Origin: Pseudomonadota bacterium
GTDB taxonomy: Bacteria > Pseudomonadota > Alphaproteobacteria > Rhizobiales > Xanthobacteraceae
Reading direction: 5' to 3'
Assembly: GCA_023423415.1 (NCBI GenBank)
Contig: JAFAFP010000121.1
Location: forward strand, 1 to 28,258
DNA: 28,258 nucleotides
A program made the position numbers and the translations under genes. Below the pieces are notes generated by a model. That model saw only the letters and a list, made by a program, of their open reading frames with translations. It searched no databases and was not told where the DNA came from. The stretch's first letter is position 1, and the number at the start of each line of letters is the position of its first letter. Below, piece after piece: positions 8,263-16,175 of this stretch.

Positions 8263-9258
8263 ATGGTTCAGATGAGAAAATTATTCTTTGGCGCCGCAGT
8301 CGCAGCCGCCCTCCTTGTTACCGGCATAGCTCCGGTTCCGGCACAGGACTTTCCGACCAAACCCATCACCGTGATCGTCCCATTCTCCGCAGGTGGTCCG
8401 ACGGACACGTTGATCCGCACGCTGGGCGAACGCATGCGGGAAAGTCTCGGTCAGTCGGTGTTGATTGAAAATGTCACGGGCGCCGCGGGGACAATCGGCG
8501 TCGGTCGCGTCGCTCGCGCACCGGGCGACGGCTACACGCTCAGCTTTGGCCACTGGAGCACGCATGTCATCAATGGCGCCGCCTATCCGCTGCCGTTCGA
8601 TCTGCTGACCGATCTGGAGCCGGTCGCTCTGCTGACCAGCTATCCGATGCTGCTGGTGTCCAAGAATGCGGTGCCGGCGAAAGACCTGAAGGAGTTCGTG
8701 GCCTGGGTCAAAGTCAATCAGGACAAGGCGGCAGTCGGCAGCATCGGTGTTGGCAGCGCCGCACACGTTGCCGGTGTTTATTTTGAAAGCATTGCCGGCG
8801 TGAAACTGAACTACATCCCTTATCGCGGAGCAGCACCGGCTCTGCAGGATCTGCTCGCAGGCAACATCGACTTCATGTTCGATCATGTCGCCAATGCCCT
8901 TCCGCATGTGAAGGAGGGCAAGATCCGAGCCTATGCGGTCACATCCGACACGCGCATTCCATCGGCTCCGGATATTCCGACTGTTGATGAAGCCGGCTTG
9001 CCGAAGTTGCATGTTTCGATCTGGTTCGGTCTGTGGGCTCCGAAGGGCACACCCAAAGACGTCATCGCCAAGCTGAACGCTGCGGTCAGGGACGCACTTG
9101 CGGATCCAGTCGTTCGCGAAAAGCTCGCGGCGCTGGGACAAGTGATCCCCCCGGCCGACAAACAAACGCCAGAAGCTCTCGGTGCACATCAGAAGGCCGA
9201 GATTGAAAAGTGGTGGCCGATCGTCAAAGCGGCGAATATCAAAATCGACGCGAAGTAA
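8263..9258 (+). CDS. Bug/TctC-type tripartite tricarboxylate transporter binding protein
   Basis: A 331-residue periplasmic solute receptor of the Bug (TctC) family. A signal peptide ends near PVPAQD (about residues 25-29). The mature protein opens with the family core FPTKPITVIVPFSAGGPTDTL (about 30-50), then IENVTGAAGTIG, GYTLSFGHWSTH, and the PYRGAAPALQDLLAGNIDFMFD block. Bug proteins bind carboxylic acids, amino acids or similar ligands. No tctA or tctB membrane gene is in the window, so it is an orphan receptor, as is common in this family. Starts at GTG 8260, ATG 8263 and ATG 8272 are all possible; GGGGA at 8244-8248 is a distant ribosome site. Ligand unknown. Confidence 0.9.
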   Translation: MVQMRKLFFGAAVAAALLVTGIAPVPAQDFPTKPITVIVPFSAGGPTDTLIRTLGERMRESLGQSVLIENVTGAAGTIGVGRVARAPGDGYTLSFGHWSTHVINGAAYPLPFDLLTDLEPVALLTSYPMLLVSKNAVPAKDLKEFVAWVKVNQDKAAVGSIGVGSAAHVAGVYFESIAGVKLNYIPYRGAAPALQDLLAGNIDFMFDHVANALPHVKEGKIRAYAVTSDTRIPSAPDIPTVDEAGLPKLHVSIWFGLWAPKGTPKDVIAKLNAAVRDALADPVVREKLAALGQVIPPADKQTPEALGAHQKAEIEKWWPIVKAANIKIDAK

Positions 9259-9365
9259 TTCGTGTCGTTGATTGGCGCGGCGGTTCTTTCATATGTTGCG
9301 CCAACGACATTCTTCTGACCGACAACTATTCAGTTCGCTCACTGCGAATTCGATCAACGGACATC

Positions 9366-10001
9366 ATGACTGAAAAATTCATCGATTACTTCGACGCCAT
9401 GTCGTCGCCCTGGACCTATCTCGGACATCAGCGCTTCGAAAAGCTGGCGCAGCGTTTTGGCCTGACCATCCGGCACAAGCCGATGGATCTGTTGAAGGTA
9501 TGGTCGGTTTCAGGCGGATTGCCGCTCAAGCAGCGCGCGCAGCAGCGTCAGGTGTATCGCCATCTCGAATTGAAACGCTGGAGCGAGATCCTGCAGCGTC
9601 CCTGCAATCTTGAACCGGCTTACCACCCCGTCGCCGATCGTCGCGCATGCTACCTCGTCATCGCGGCGATGCAGCAGGGTCTCGATTGGAGCAAGCTCAC
9701 CAACGCGATCTTGCGCGCTGTTTGGGTCGAAGACCGCAATATCGCCGATCATCCAACCCTGATTGCGATAGCGGATGAGAACGGCTTCGATGGAAAAGCA
9801 CTGCTCGCTGCAACCGAGAATGAAGCGGTCAAGGCCGAATACGAAGCCAATACCGAAGAGGCGATCCGCATCGGTGTCTTCGGTGCGCCGACCTATATCT
9901 ATGAAGGCGAAATGTTCTGGGGCCAAGATCGCCTGCTGATGCTGGAGTGGCGGCTTGCACAGAAGGCCGGGCAGGATCTCCGGGAATTCCGGTTCGGTTA
10001 G
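9366..10001 (+). CDS. 2-hydroxychromene-2-carboxylate isomerase-like DsbA-family protein
   Basis: A 211-residue thioredoxin-fold protein of the DsbA/kappa-GST type, close to 2-hydroxychromene-2-carboxylate isomerases. The isomerase works in naphthalene breakdown with glutathione. Visible marks are DYFDAMSSPWTYLG, with Ser14 at the position used by the isomerases instead of a Cys-X-X-Cys pair, and the C-terminal FGAPTYIYEGEMFWGQDRL motif (the cis-Pro loop). No other naphthalene genes are nearby, so its natural substrate is unknown. It lies 107 bases after the Bug gene on the same strand, and a strong terminator follows, so the two may form one transcript. The ATG at 9366 gives a standard-length protein. 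Confidence 0.87.
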   Translation: MTEKFIDYFDAMSSPWTYLGHQRFEKLAQRFGLTIRHKPMDLLKVWSVSGGLPLKQRAQQRQVYRHLELKRWSEILQRPCNLEPAYHPVADRRACYLVIAAMQQGLDWSKLTNAILRAVWVEDRNIADHPTLIAIADENGFDGKALLAATENEAVKAEYEANTEEAIRIGVFGAPTYIYEGEMFWGQDRLLMLEWRLAQKAGQDLREFRFG

Positions 10002-10062
10002 GCCAGCGAAGCCATCATTCTTCGCGTGCATCTGATCGTACGAGACGCGACAAGGTTCCAAT

Positions 10063-10090
10063 GCCCGGCCGTGCGCCGGGCTTTGTTTTT
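10063..10090 (+). terminator. Rho-independent terminator after the isomerase gene
   Basis: GCCCGGC (10063-10069) pairs perfectly with GCCGGGC (10075-10081) around a five-base loop CGTGC, and TTTGTTTTT follows at 10082-10090. It closes the Bug-isomerase unit and insulates the glnK-amtB promoter. Confidence 0.9.
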
Positions 10091-10216
10091 CTGATGACTA
10101 GTTATTGGGCACATCTGGCGCGCCATTATGCGCAGCCGGCCATACCGCTCACTCCCCAACTCGCATCGGCAAGAAATCGTTTGCTGAATCAGCCGGTTAG
10201 AGCAGCCGCAGCCAAG

Positions 10217-10232
10217 TGGCACACTGTTTGAT
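10217..10232 (+). promoter_or_regulatory. Sigma-54-like -24/-12 promoter for glnK-amtB
   Basis: The sequence TGGCAC (10217-10222), five bases, then TTGAT (10228-10232) matches the sigma-54 consensus TGGCAC-N5-TTGCA, except that the GC of the -12 box reads GA. Spacing is exact. Transcription would begin near 10243, about 95 bases before glnK. Sigma-54 with NtrC control is the usual mode for glnK-amtB in proteobacteria. The -12 mismatch lowers confidence. Confidence 0.6.
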
Positions 10233-10338
10233 TCTCTCATCCCCGAACTGGCAGGCGAAGGTTCTTCCAACCTGCCGGGGCTGAATAGTCCGCTCGAGGC
10301 CGCACAGAATCGGCCGCGGGCCAACGGGGATCGAACAA

Positions 10339-10677
10339 ATGAAAATCGTCATGGCTGTCATCAAGCCATTCAAGCTCGACGAGGTCCGCGACGCCCTGAC
10401 CGCGATCGGGGTGCACGGCATGACCGTCACTGAGGTCAAGGGATACGGGCGTCAGAAGGGGCACACCGAGATTTATCGCGGCACCGAATACGCGGTGAGC
10501 TTCCTGCCAAAGCTCAAGATCGAGGTCGCAGTCGCTTCCAACCAAGTCGAGAAGGTCATCGAGTCTATCTCCGGTTCGGCCAAGACCGGCCAGATCGGCG
10601 ACGGCAAGATCTTCGTCCTCAATCTGGAAAGTGCGGTGCGCATCCGCACCGGCGAAACCGACGCCTCGGCCCTCTAA
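10339..10677 (+). CDS. glnK: PII nitrogen regulatory protein, copy 2 (amtB-linked)
   Basis: A 112-residue PII protein with the T loop EVKGYGRQKGHTEIYRGTEY, including Tyr51, and the C-terminal TGQIGDGKIFVLNLESAVRIRTGE. GlnK binds AmtB when nitrogen is plentiful, pushing the T loop into the pore and blocking ammonium entry; uridylylation releases it. It lies 33 bases before amtB, the classical operon order. It differs from copy 1 mostly in the region after residue 48 (for example KLKIEVAVASNQ against VRVEIAIPTGQ). A sigma-54-like promoter lies upstream. Confidence 0.96.
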   Translation: MKIVMAVIKPFKLDEVRDALTAIGVHGMTVTEVKGYGRQKGHTEIYRGTEYAVSFLPKLKIEVAVASNQVEKVIESISGSAKTGQIGDGKIFVLNLESAVRIRTGETDASAL

Positions 10678-10710
10678 CCGACCCGACGTCTTCGGACAGG
10701 AGCAAAAATT

Positions 10711-12159
10711 ATGTCGTTCAAGTTTCCATCCCGGGCCGGAATGACCGCGGCCCTCGCCGCAGCGGGAACGCTCGCGGCCACCGCGGCCTTCGCCGAACCC
10801 ACAGTCAACAAGGGCGATAATGCCTGGTTGATGACCTCGGCTGTTCTTGTACTGCTGATGACCATCCCCGGCCTCGCGCTCTTTTATGGCGGTCTCGTCC
10901 GCTCGAAGAACATGCTGTCCGTGTTGATGCATGTCTTCTACACGGTCTGCATCGGCACCATCCTTTGGGTTGTCGTCGGCTACAGCCTGGCCTTCACCGG
11001 CGGCTCGTCGTTTATCGGCGGCTTCTCGAAAGCCTTCCTCGCCGGTGTGACGCCTGAAACCATGGCCGGCACGTTCTCGGTCGGCGCCAGCGTTTCGGAA
11101 TATGCCTACCTGGCGTTCCAGCTGACCTTCGCCTGCATCACCCCGGCGCTGATCGTCGGCGCCTTCGCCGAACGCATGAAGTTCGCAGCACTGGCGCTCT
11201 TCATCCCGCTCTGGATTCTCTTCATCTACTACCCGATGGCGCACATGGTCTGGTACTGGGCCGGTCCGGACGCGGTCGATGCCGCAGCAAAAGCTGTTGC
11301 GGCTGCGGCTGACGAAACCGCCAAGAAAACCGCGCAAGCCGCGCTGGATGAGGTTCTCGCCGACGCAGGCCTGATCTTCTCCTGGGGCGCGCTGGACTTT
11401 GCCGGCGGCACCGTGGTGCACATCAATGCCGGCATCGCCGGTCTCGTCGGCGCGATCATGGTCGGCAAGCGCACAGGATACGGCAAGGATTTGATGCCGC
11501 CTCACTCGCTGACCATGACCATGATCGGCGCTTCGCTGCTGTGGGTCGGCTGGTTCGGCTTCAATGCCGGTTCCAATCTCGAGGCCACCGGCGTTGCTTC
11601 GCTCGCGATCATCAACACCTTTGCCGCGACCGCAGGCGCCGCTTTGTCATGGATGTTCGCTGAATGGCTGATCAAGGGTAAGGCTTCGCTCCTCGGCATC
11701 GTCACCGGCGCCATTGCCGGTCTCGTTGCCGTCACGCCCGCCGCCGGCTTTGCCGGGCCCATTGGCTCGATCGTGCTCGGTCTCGTTGCCGGCATTGTCT
11801 GCCTGTTCTTCTGCTCGGCGGTGAAGCATTCCCTCGGATATGACGACTCGCTCGATGTGTTCGGCGTCCATGCCGTGGGCGGAATGATCGGCGCGATCGC
11901 GACCGGCATCCTGGTCAATCCCGCGCTCGGCGGCACCGGCGTGTTCGACTACGTCACCGGCAAGGTCGCAGACTACGACTTCGTCACGCAAGTCTTCGCC
12001 CAGCTCAAGGGCGTGGTGTTCACCATCGTCTGGTCCGGTGTCGGCTCAGCGATCCTGTTCTTTATCGTCAGCGTCATCGTCGGCCTGCGGGTTTCGATCG
12101 ACAAGGAACGTGAAGGGCTCGATCTCACCGAACACGGTGAGCGCGCCTACAACATGTAA
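10711..12159 (+). CDS. amtB: Ammonium transporter AmtB
   Basis: A 482-residue Amt/Rh-family ammonium channel-transporter of the inner membrane. A signal sequence ends near ATAAFAEP (residues about 23-31), followed by eleven expected membrane helices beginning at DNAWLMTSAVLVLLMTIPGLALFYGGLVRSKN. The twin-histidine pore pair is His237 (GGTVVHINAG) and His387 (DVFGVHAVGGM). Between helices 4 and 5 there is an Ala/Lys/Glu-rich insertion of roughly 30 residues (about 190-222) in the predicted extracytoplasmic loop, absent in E. coli AmtB. The ribosome site AGGAG lies at 10698-10702. It is the second gene of glnK-amtB and ends in a strong terminator. Confidence 0.96.
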   Translation: MSFKFPSRAGMTAALAAAGTLAATAAFAEPTVNKGDNAWLMTSAVLVLLMTIPGLALFYGGLVRSKNMLSVLMHVFYTVCIGTILWVVVGYSLAFTGGSSFIGGFSKAFLAGVTPETMAGTFSVGASVSEYAYLAFQLTFACITPALIVGAFAERMKFAALALFIPLWILFIYYPMAHMVWYWAGPDAVDAAAKAVAAAADETAKKTAQAALDEVLADAGLIFSWGALDFAGGTVVHINAGIAGLVGAIMVGKRTGYGKDLMPPHSLTMTMIGASLLWVGWFGFNAGSNLEATGVASLAIINTFAATAGAALSWMFAEWLIKGKASLLGIVTGAIAGLVAVTPAAGFAGPIGSIVLGLVAGIVCLFFCSAVKHSLGYDDSLDVFGVHAVGGMIGAIATGILVNPALGGTGVFDYVTGKVADYDFVTQVFAQLKGVVFTIVWSGVGSAILFFIVSVIVGLRVSIDKEREGLDLTEHGERAYNM

Positions 12160-12212
12160 TCCACGGTCGCGCGGCGGGGCGCATACCCGGCACCGCCCCT
12201 TCGCCGGATGGT

Positions 12213-12247
12213 GGCCTCGGTCGCAAGACCGGGGCCTCTTTCGTTTT
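12213..12247 (+). terminator. Rho-independent terminator after amtB
   Basis: GGCCTCGGTC (12213-12222) pairs with GACCGGGGCC (12227-12236), ten pairs with one G-U, around a stable GCAA tetraloop. TCTTTCGTTTT follows at 12237-12247. It ends the glnK-amtB transcript. Confidence 0.92.
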
Positions 12248-12315
12248 GGGAGTGTTGTGACTTATCCACGCGATCGTTTGGAAATGGATGGGGGAAACGC
12301 ACGGGCTGCCGATGG

Positions 12316-12330
12316 TTAATCGCACCTTAA
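12316..12330. promoter_or_regulatory. CtrA-type binding box (TTAA-N7-TTAA)
   Basis: TTAA at 12316-12319 and TTAA at 12327-12330 are separated by exactly seven bases, and the second is followed by CC as in TTAACC of many CtrA sites. CtrA is the master cell-cycle regulator of alphaproteobacteria. The box sits about 55 bases before the aminotransferase-ftsK unit, inside a likely promoter. I found no other such box in the window. Confidence 0.6.
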
Positions 12331-12384
12331 CCTCGCGGGCTTAGGCTCGCCGGCGTTGACCAATCCGGCTGAAATGTGCGCGTG

Positions 12385-13602
12385 ATGTTCATGAATCCTG
12401 CCGAACGCGAGTCGCCCCCGTCGTCCGCGCGGAAGGCTGAAGCGCGCTCTCCGTTTGTCCGCTTGAACGAGTTGCTGGCGCCGCATCAGCCCGGCAAGCC
12501 GGCGATCAATTGCGCTGTCGGTGAGCCGCAGCACCCGATTCCAGCTTTCGCCGGTCCGGTGTTCGCGCAACACATTGCAGAACTCTGCCGTTATCCCGCC
12601 AACAAAGGTACGGAACGGTTTCGGCGGTCGGTTGCTGACTGGCTCTCGCGCCGCTTCGTACTGCCGCGACCCATCGACCCCGAAACCGAAGTGCTGGTGT
12701 TGAACGGCACACGCGAAGGTTTGTTTCTTGCCGCTCTGTGCGCAAGTCACAATGCAACGCCGCGCGCCGGACGACCGGCCATCCTCGTTCCCAATCCCTG
12801 TTACGCCGCGTACTCCGCCGGCGCTTCCGCATCGCATTGCGATACCGTTTTTCTGCCAACGACAGCCGCGAGTGGCTTTCTGCCTGATCTCGCCTCGCTT
12901 GATGAGACGCTACTGGCGCGAACGGTTGCTTTCTACCTTGCGTCGCCGAGCAATCCGCAAGGCGCGGTCGCAAGCGCGGATTACCTTCGCAAGCTGCTCG
13001 CGCTCGCGCGCAAGCACGACTTCATGATTTTTTCCGACGAATGCTATTCGGAAATCTATTTCGGCGACAAACCGGCGGGCATGCTGGAAGTTGCCGGACC
13101 TGACTACGCCAATGTCACCGTATTCAACTCTCTGTCGAAGCGTTCGAACCTGCCCGGTTTGCGCGTTGGTTTCGTCGCGGGCGATCGCGCGTTCATCACG
13201 CGCTTTCTCGAATACCGCAACAGCGCCGCACCGCAGGTGCCGATGCCCGCACAGGAGGTCGCCGCGACCGCTTTGGACGACGAAATTCACGTCATCGAAA
13301 ATCGAAAGGCCTATGCGCAAAAATTCGATCTTGCCGATCAGATCATTGGCGACCGCTACGGCTACAAGCGTCCGGCCGGCGGTTTCTTTCTTTGGCTCGA
13401 TGTGTCGGCGCAAGGCGGTAGCGTGATTGCGGCGGAACGCTTATGGCGCGAAGCAGGTTTGCGCGTCTTGCCCGGCGAATATGCTTCGCACACCGACGCT
13501 GACGGCCATAATCCGGGACGCGATTACATTCGCGTCGCCATGGTGCATGACAACGCGACCACCGCCGATGCGCTGCATCGTCTCGTCGACGTTTTAGGGT
13601 GA
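12385..13602 (+). CDS. Class I/II aminotransferase (DapC-like)
   Basis: A PLP-dependent fold-type I aminotransferase of about 405 residues. It shows NCAVGEPQHPIP, YPANKGTERFR, LVLNGTREGLF (cofactor phosphate region), PNPCYAAY, ASPSNPQG, FSDECYSEIYF (Asp binding the pyridine nitrogen), and SLSKRSNLPGLRVGF with the Schiff-base lysine at residue 252. The closest type I recognise is the N-succinyldiaminopimelate aminotransferase DapC of lysine and peptidoglycan precursor synthesis. Substrate is not certain. GTG 12376, GTG 12382, ATG 12385 and ATG 12391 are all possible starts; none has a clear ribosome site. It abuts ftsK, so the two are probably co-transcribed behind the CtrA-type box. Confidence 0.88.
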   Translation: MFMNPAERESPPSSARKAEARSPFVRLNELLAPHQPGKPAINCAVGEPQHPIPAFAGPVFAQHIAELCRYPANKGTERFRRSVADWLSRRFVLPRPIDPETEVLVLNGTREGLFLAALCASHNATPRAGRPAILVPNPCYAAYSAGASASHCDTVFLPTTAASGFLPDLASLDETLLARTVAFYLASPSNPQGAVASADYLRKLLALARKHDFMIFSDECYSEIYFGDKPAGMLEVAGPDYANVTVFNSLSKRSNLPGLRVGFVAGDRAFITRFLEYRNSAAPQVPMPAQEVAATALDDEIHVIENRKAYAQKFDLADQIIGDRYGYKRPAGGFFLWLDVSAQGGSVIAAERLWREAGLRVLPGEYASHTDADGHNPGRDYIRVAMVHDNATTADALHRLVDVLG

Positions 13603-13610
13603 GGCGCAGC

Positions 13611-16058
13611 ATGCCCGCTTTCATCGACCGCAGCCTCGAGAGTCTTGATTTCCTCTCCGACGATTTCCGCATCGCGATCCGCCGCCGCATCGGCGAATTG
13701 ATCGGCCTTTCGCTGCTGCTCTTGTCGGTGATGCTGACACTCGCACTCGCCACCTGGTCGGTGCAGGACCCGAGCTTCAGCCACGCCACCGATGCACCGG
13801 TCCGCAATCTGCTTGGCCGTCCCGGCGCAACGATGGCCGATTTGTCGGTTCAGTTGTTCGGCCTCGCGTCGATCGTTCTTGTGCTGCCGATCGCCGTATG
13901 GGGTTGGCGGATGCTGACGCATCGGCCCATCAACCGGAAATGGTTGCGTTCGGGCTTCTGGCTCGCCGGGCTTCTCCTCGCTGCGGCATTTGCGTCCTGC
14001 ATGCCCCGCAGTGTCGGATGGCCGCTGCCGGCCGGCATGGGCGGCGTGATGGGCGACGCGATGCTGAAGCTTCCGATGTTCGTCCTCGGTGACCCTCTGC
14101 CCGGCATGAGCCAGCTTCTGCTCGCGATGATCACCGGATTTGCATCCATCGTGTCGCTTGCCATCGCGACGGGGCTCGGCTTCGGCGCGCCGGATGATCT
14201 CGCCGACGAAATTCATCGTCAGGCCGAGGAACTGGAGGAAGAGGACGAGCGCACCTCGATCTCGATCGGCTGGATCGTGCATACGCTGCTCAGCGCCAAG
14301 GCACGGCTGATGCTGTTCCTGCGCAAGCAACTCGCTGGCGACGACGTGGATGAGTTGCCTGCTCCGGCAAAGACGCGCGCGCGCGCGGAGCCGCGTATGC
14401 GTCGCCCTGAGCCTGAGCCAGAGATCGACGAAGACGATGGCGACGAGTCGGCCTACGAGGAAGAGGAAGAGGAAGAGGAAGAAGAGCCCGCACCTCCTCC
14501 GCGCAAATCGCGCGTTCAGGTGCAGCAGCCGAAGGGAAAGAAGGGCGGCTTCGTTCTTCCAGCCCTCAATCTTCTCGCCGCACCGAAAGCCAGCGATCGC
14601 GCGACGCTCAGCACGGAAGAAATCGAAGAGCGTGCCGAGGCGCTCGAAAGCGTGCTGGAAGATTTCGGCGTGAAGGGCGAGATCATCAATGCGCGCCCGG
14701 GCCCAGTCGTCACGCTGTACGAACTCGAACCCGCGCCGGGCATCAAGTCGTCACGCGTAATCGGATTGGCCGACGATATCGCCCGCTCGATGAGCGCCAT
14801 CTCGGCGCGCGTCGCCGTGGTGCCGGGCCGCAATGCCATCGGTATCGAACTGCCGAACGAAATCCGCGAGAAAGTCTATTTCCGCGAGATGCTGGCGGCC
14901 GGCGAATACACCAACACGCAAGCCAAGCTGCCGCTCTGCCTCGGCAAGACCATCGGCGGCGAGCCGGTGGTGGTCGATCTCGCCCGCATGCCGCACTTGC
15001 TGATCGCCGGCACCACCGGCTCCGGCAAGTCGGTCGCCATCAACACGATGCTGCTGTCGCTGCTCTACAAGCTGCGGCCAGATCAATGCCGCCTGATCAT
15101 GATCGATCCGAAGATGCTCGAACTCTCCGTCTATGACGGCATTCCGCATCTACTGACACCGGTCGTGACCGATCCGAAGAAGGCCGTCGTCGCGCTGAAA
15201 TGGGCCGTGCGCGAGATGGAAGACCGCTACAAGAAGATGTCGAAGCTCGGCGTGCGCAACATCGACGGCTACAACACGCGCCTGAACGAAGCCAAAGCCA
15301 AGGGCGAAGCGCTCTCGCGCACCGTCCATACCGGCTATGACAAGGAAAGCGGCGAGGCGATCTACGAGAAGGAGGAGCTCGAATTCGAGGAACTCCCCTA
15401 TGTCGTGGTGATCGTCGACGAAATGGCCGACCTGATGATGGTGGCCGGCAAGGACATCGAAGGCGCGATCCAACGCCTGGCGCAGATGGCGCGTGCCGCC
15501 GGCATCCATGTCGTGCTGGCGACGCAACGTCCGTCGGTCGACGTCATCACCGGCACGATCAAGGCGAACTTCCCGACCCGTATCTCGTTCCAGGTCACCT
15601 CGAAGATCGACAGCCGCACCATCCTTGGCGAGCAGGGCGCGGAACAGCTGCTCGGCCAGGGCGACATGCTCTACATGGCCGGCGGCGGCCGCATCAGCCG
15701 CGTCCACGGACCCTTCGTTGCCGACGACGAGGTCGAAAAGGTCGTGCGCCACCTCAAGTCGCAGGGCGTGCCGCAATATCTCGAAGAGGTCACGCGCGAC
15801 GACAGCGAGGACGAGGACGGCGCCGTATTCGACTCGACCGGCATGGGCGCCGAGAAGGACCTTTATCAACAGGCGGTCGATATCGTGCTGCGCGATCGCA
15901 AGGCATCGACCAGCTACATCCAGCGGCGGCTGCAGATCGGTTACAATCGGGCTGCGACGCTGATGGAGCGGATGGAACAGGAAGGCGTGGTGGGCCAGGC
16001 CAACCATGCTGGCAAACGCGAGATCCTGATCGAGGAGGGCGCCAGCCGCTTTGGCTGA
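13611..16058 (+). CDS. ftsK: DNA translocase FtsK
   Basis: An 815-residue FtsK, the septal DNA pump that moves the terminus region and activates XerCD at dif. Four N-terminal membrane helices (about residues 25-190) anchor it at the division site. A short acidic linker follows, with ten glutamates near residue 285, far shorter than the E. coli linker. The motor has Walker A GTTGSGKS (Lys473) and Walker B VVIVDEMADL (Asp603). The C-terminal gamma winged helix (DIVLRDRKASTSYIQRRLQIGYNRAATLMERME) reads KOPS sites. I chose ATG 13611, with GAGG seven bases upstream, over the GTG at 13599 that overlaps the previous stop. The close join suggests co-transcription with the aminotransferase. Confidence 0.97.
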   Translation: MPAFIDRSLESLDFLSDDFRIAIRRRIGELIGLSLLLLSVMLTLALATWSVQDPSFSHATDAPVRNLLGRPGATMADLSVQLFGLASIVLVLPIAVWGWRMLTHRPINRKWLRSGFWLAGLLLAAAFASCMPRSVGWPLPAGMGGVMGDAMLKLPMFVLGDPLPGMSQLLLAMITGFASIVSLAIATGLGFGAPDDLADEIHRQAEELEEEDERTSISIGWIVHTLLSAKARLMLFLRKQLAGDDVDELPAPAKTRARAEPRMRRPEPEPEIDEDDGDESAYEEEEEEEEEEPAPPPRKSRVQVQQPKGKKGGFVLPALNLLAAPKASDRATLSTEEIEERAEALESVLEDFGVKGEIINARPGPVVTLYELEPAPGIKSSRVIGLADDIARSMSAISARVAVVPGRNAIGIELPNEIREKVYFREMLAAGEYTNTQAKLPLCLGKTIGGEPVVVDLARMPHLLIAGTTGSGKSVAINTMLLSLLYKLRPDQCRLIMIDPKMLELSVYDGIPHLLTPVVTDPKKAVVALKWAVREMEDRYKKMSKLGVRNIDGYNTRLNEAKAKGEALSRTVHTGYDKESGEAIYEKEELEFEELPYVVVIVDEMADLMMVAGKDIEGAIQRLAQMARAAGIHVVLATQRPSVDVITGTIKANFPTRISFQVTSKIDSRTILGEQGAEQLLGQGDMLYMAGGGRISRVHGPFVADDEVEKVVRHLKSQGVPQYLEEVTRDDSEDEDGAVFDSTGMGAEKDLYQQAVDIVLRDRKASTSYIQRRLQIGYNRAATLMERMEQEGVVGQANHAGKREILIEEGASRFG
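14457..14486 (+). repeat. GAGGAA hexanucleotide repeat inside ftsK
   Basis: About five direct copies of GAGGAA (the last one changed) encode the poly-glutamate part of the FtsK linker. Such arrays can change length by slippage; each unit adds two residues and keeps the frame. Confidence 0.8.
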
Positions 16059-16175
16059 TGTCCGAGTGTTAAACCGATGGTTCTATTGGGTCGACATTCG
16101 CCGGATTGACCCGATCGAGCCGCCAAAACGCCACACGTGCGGGCTAGCCGACGGCTTGCGCAGACGGAGTTGAGT

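Larger units (their letters stand above)
10002..10338. other. 337-base intergenic region: terminator, then promoter for glnK-amtB
   Basis: No gene is supported here. It holds the strong terminator at 10063-10090 and the sigma-54-like element at 10217-10232, with a leader of roughly 95 bases before the second glnK. A GCGC-N8-GCGC-like inverted element lies near 10119-10134 and might be an NtrC site, but it fits the known TGCACC-type consensus poorly. I see nothing else. Confidence 0.6.

Noticed and set aside
8281..9189. Minus-strand open frame of 302 codons inside the Bug gene
   Set aside because: Shadow frame; the plus strand carries a clear Bug protein with signal peptide.
10237..11505. Minus-strand open frame of 422 codons across glnK and amtB
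   Set aside because: It is antisense to two well-recognised genes and is rich in Arg, Asp, Glu and His as expected for a shadow frame.
15150..16007. Minus-strand open frame of 285 codons inside ftsK
   Set aside because: Shadow of the FtsK motor; no family resemblance.
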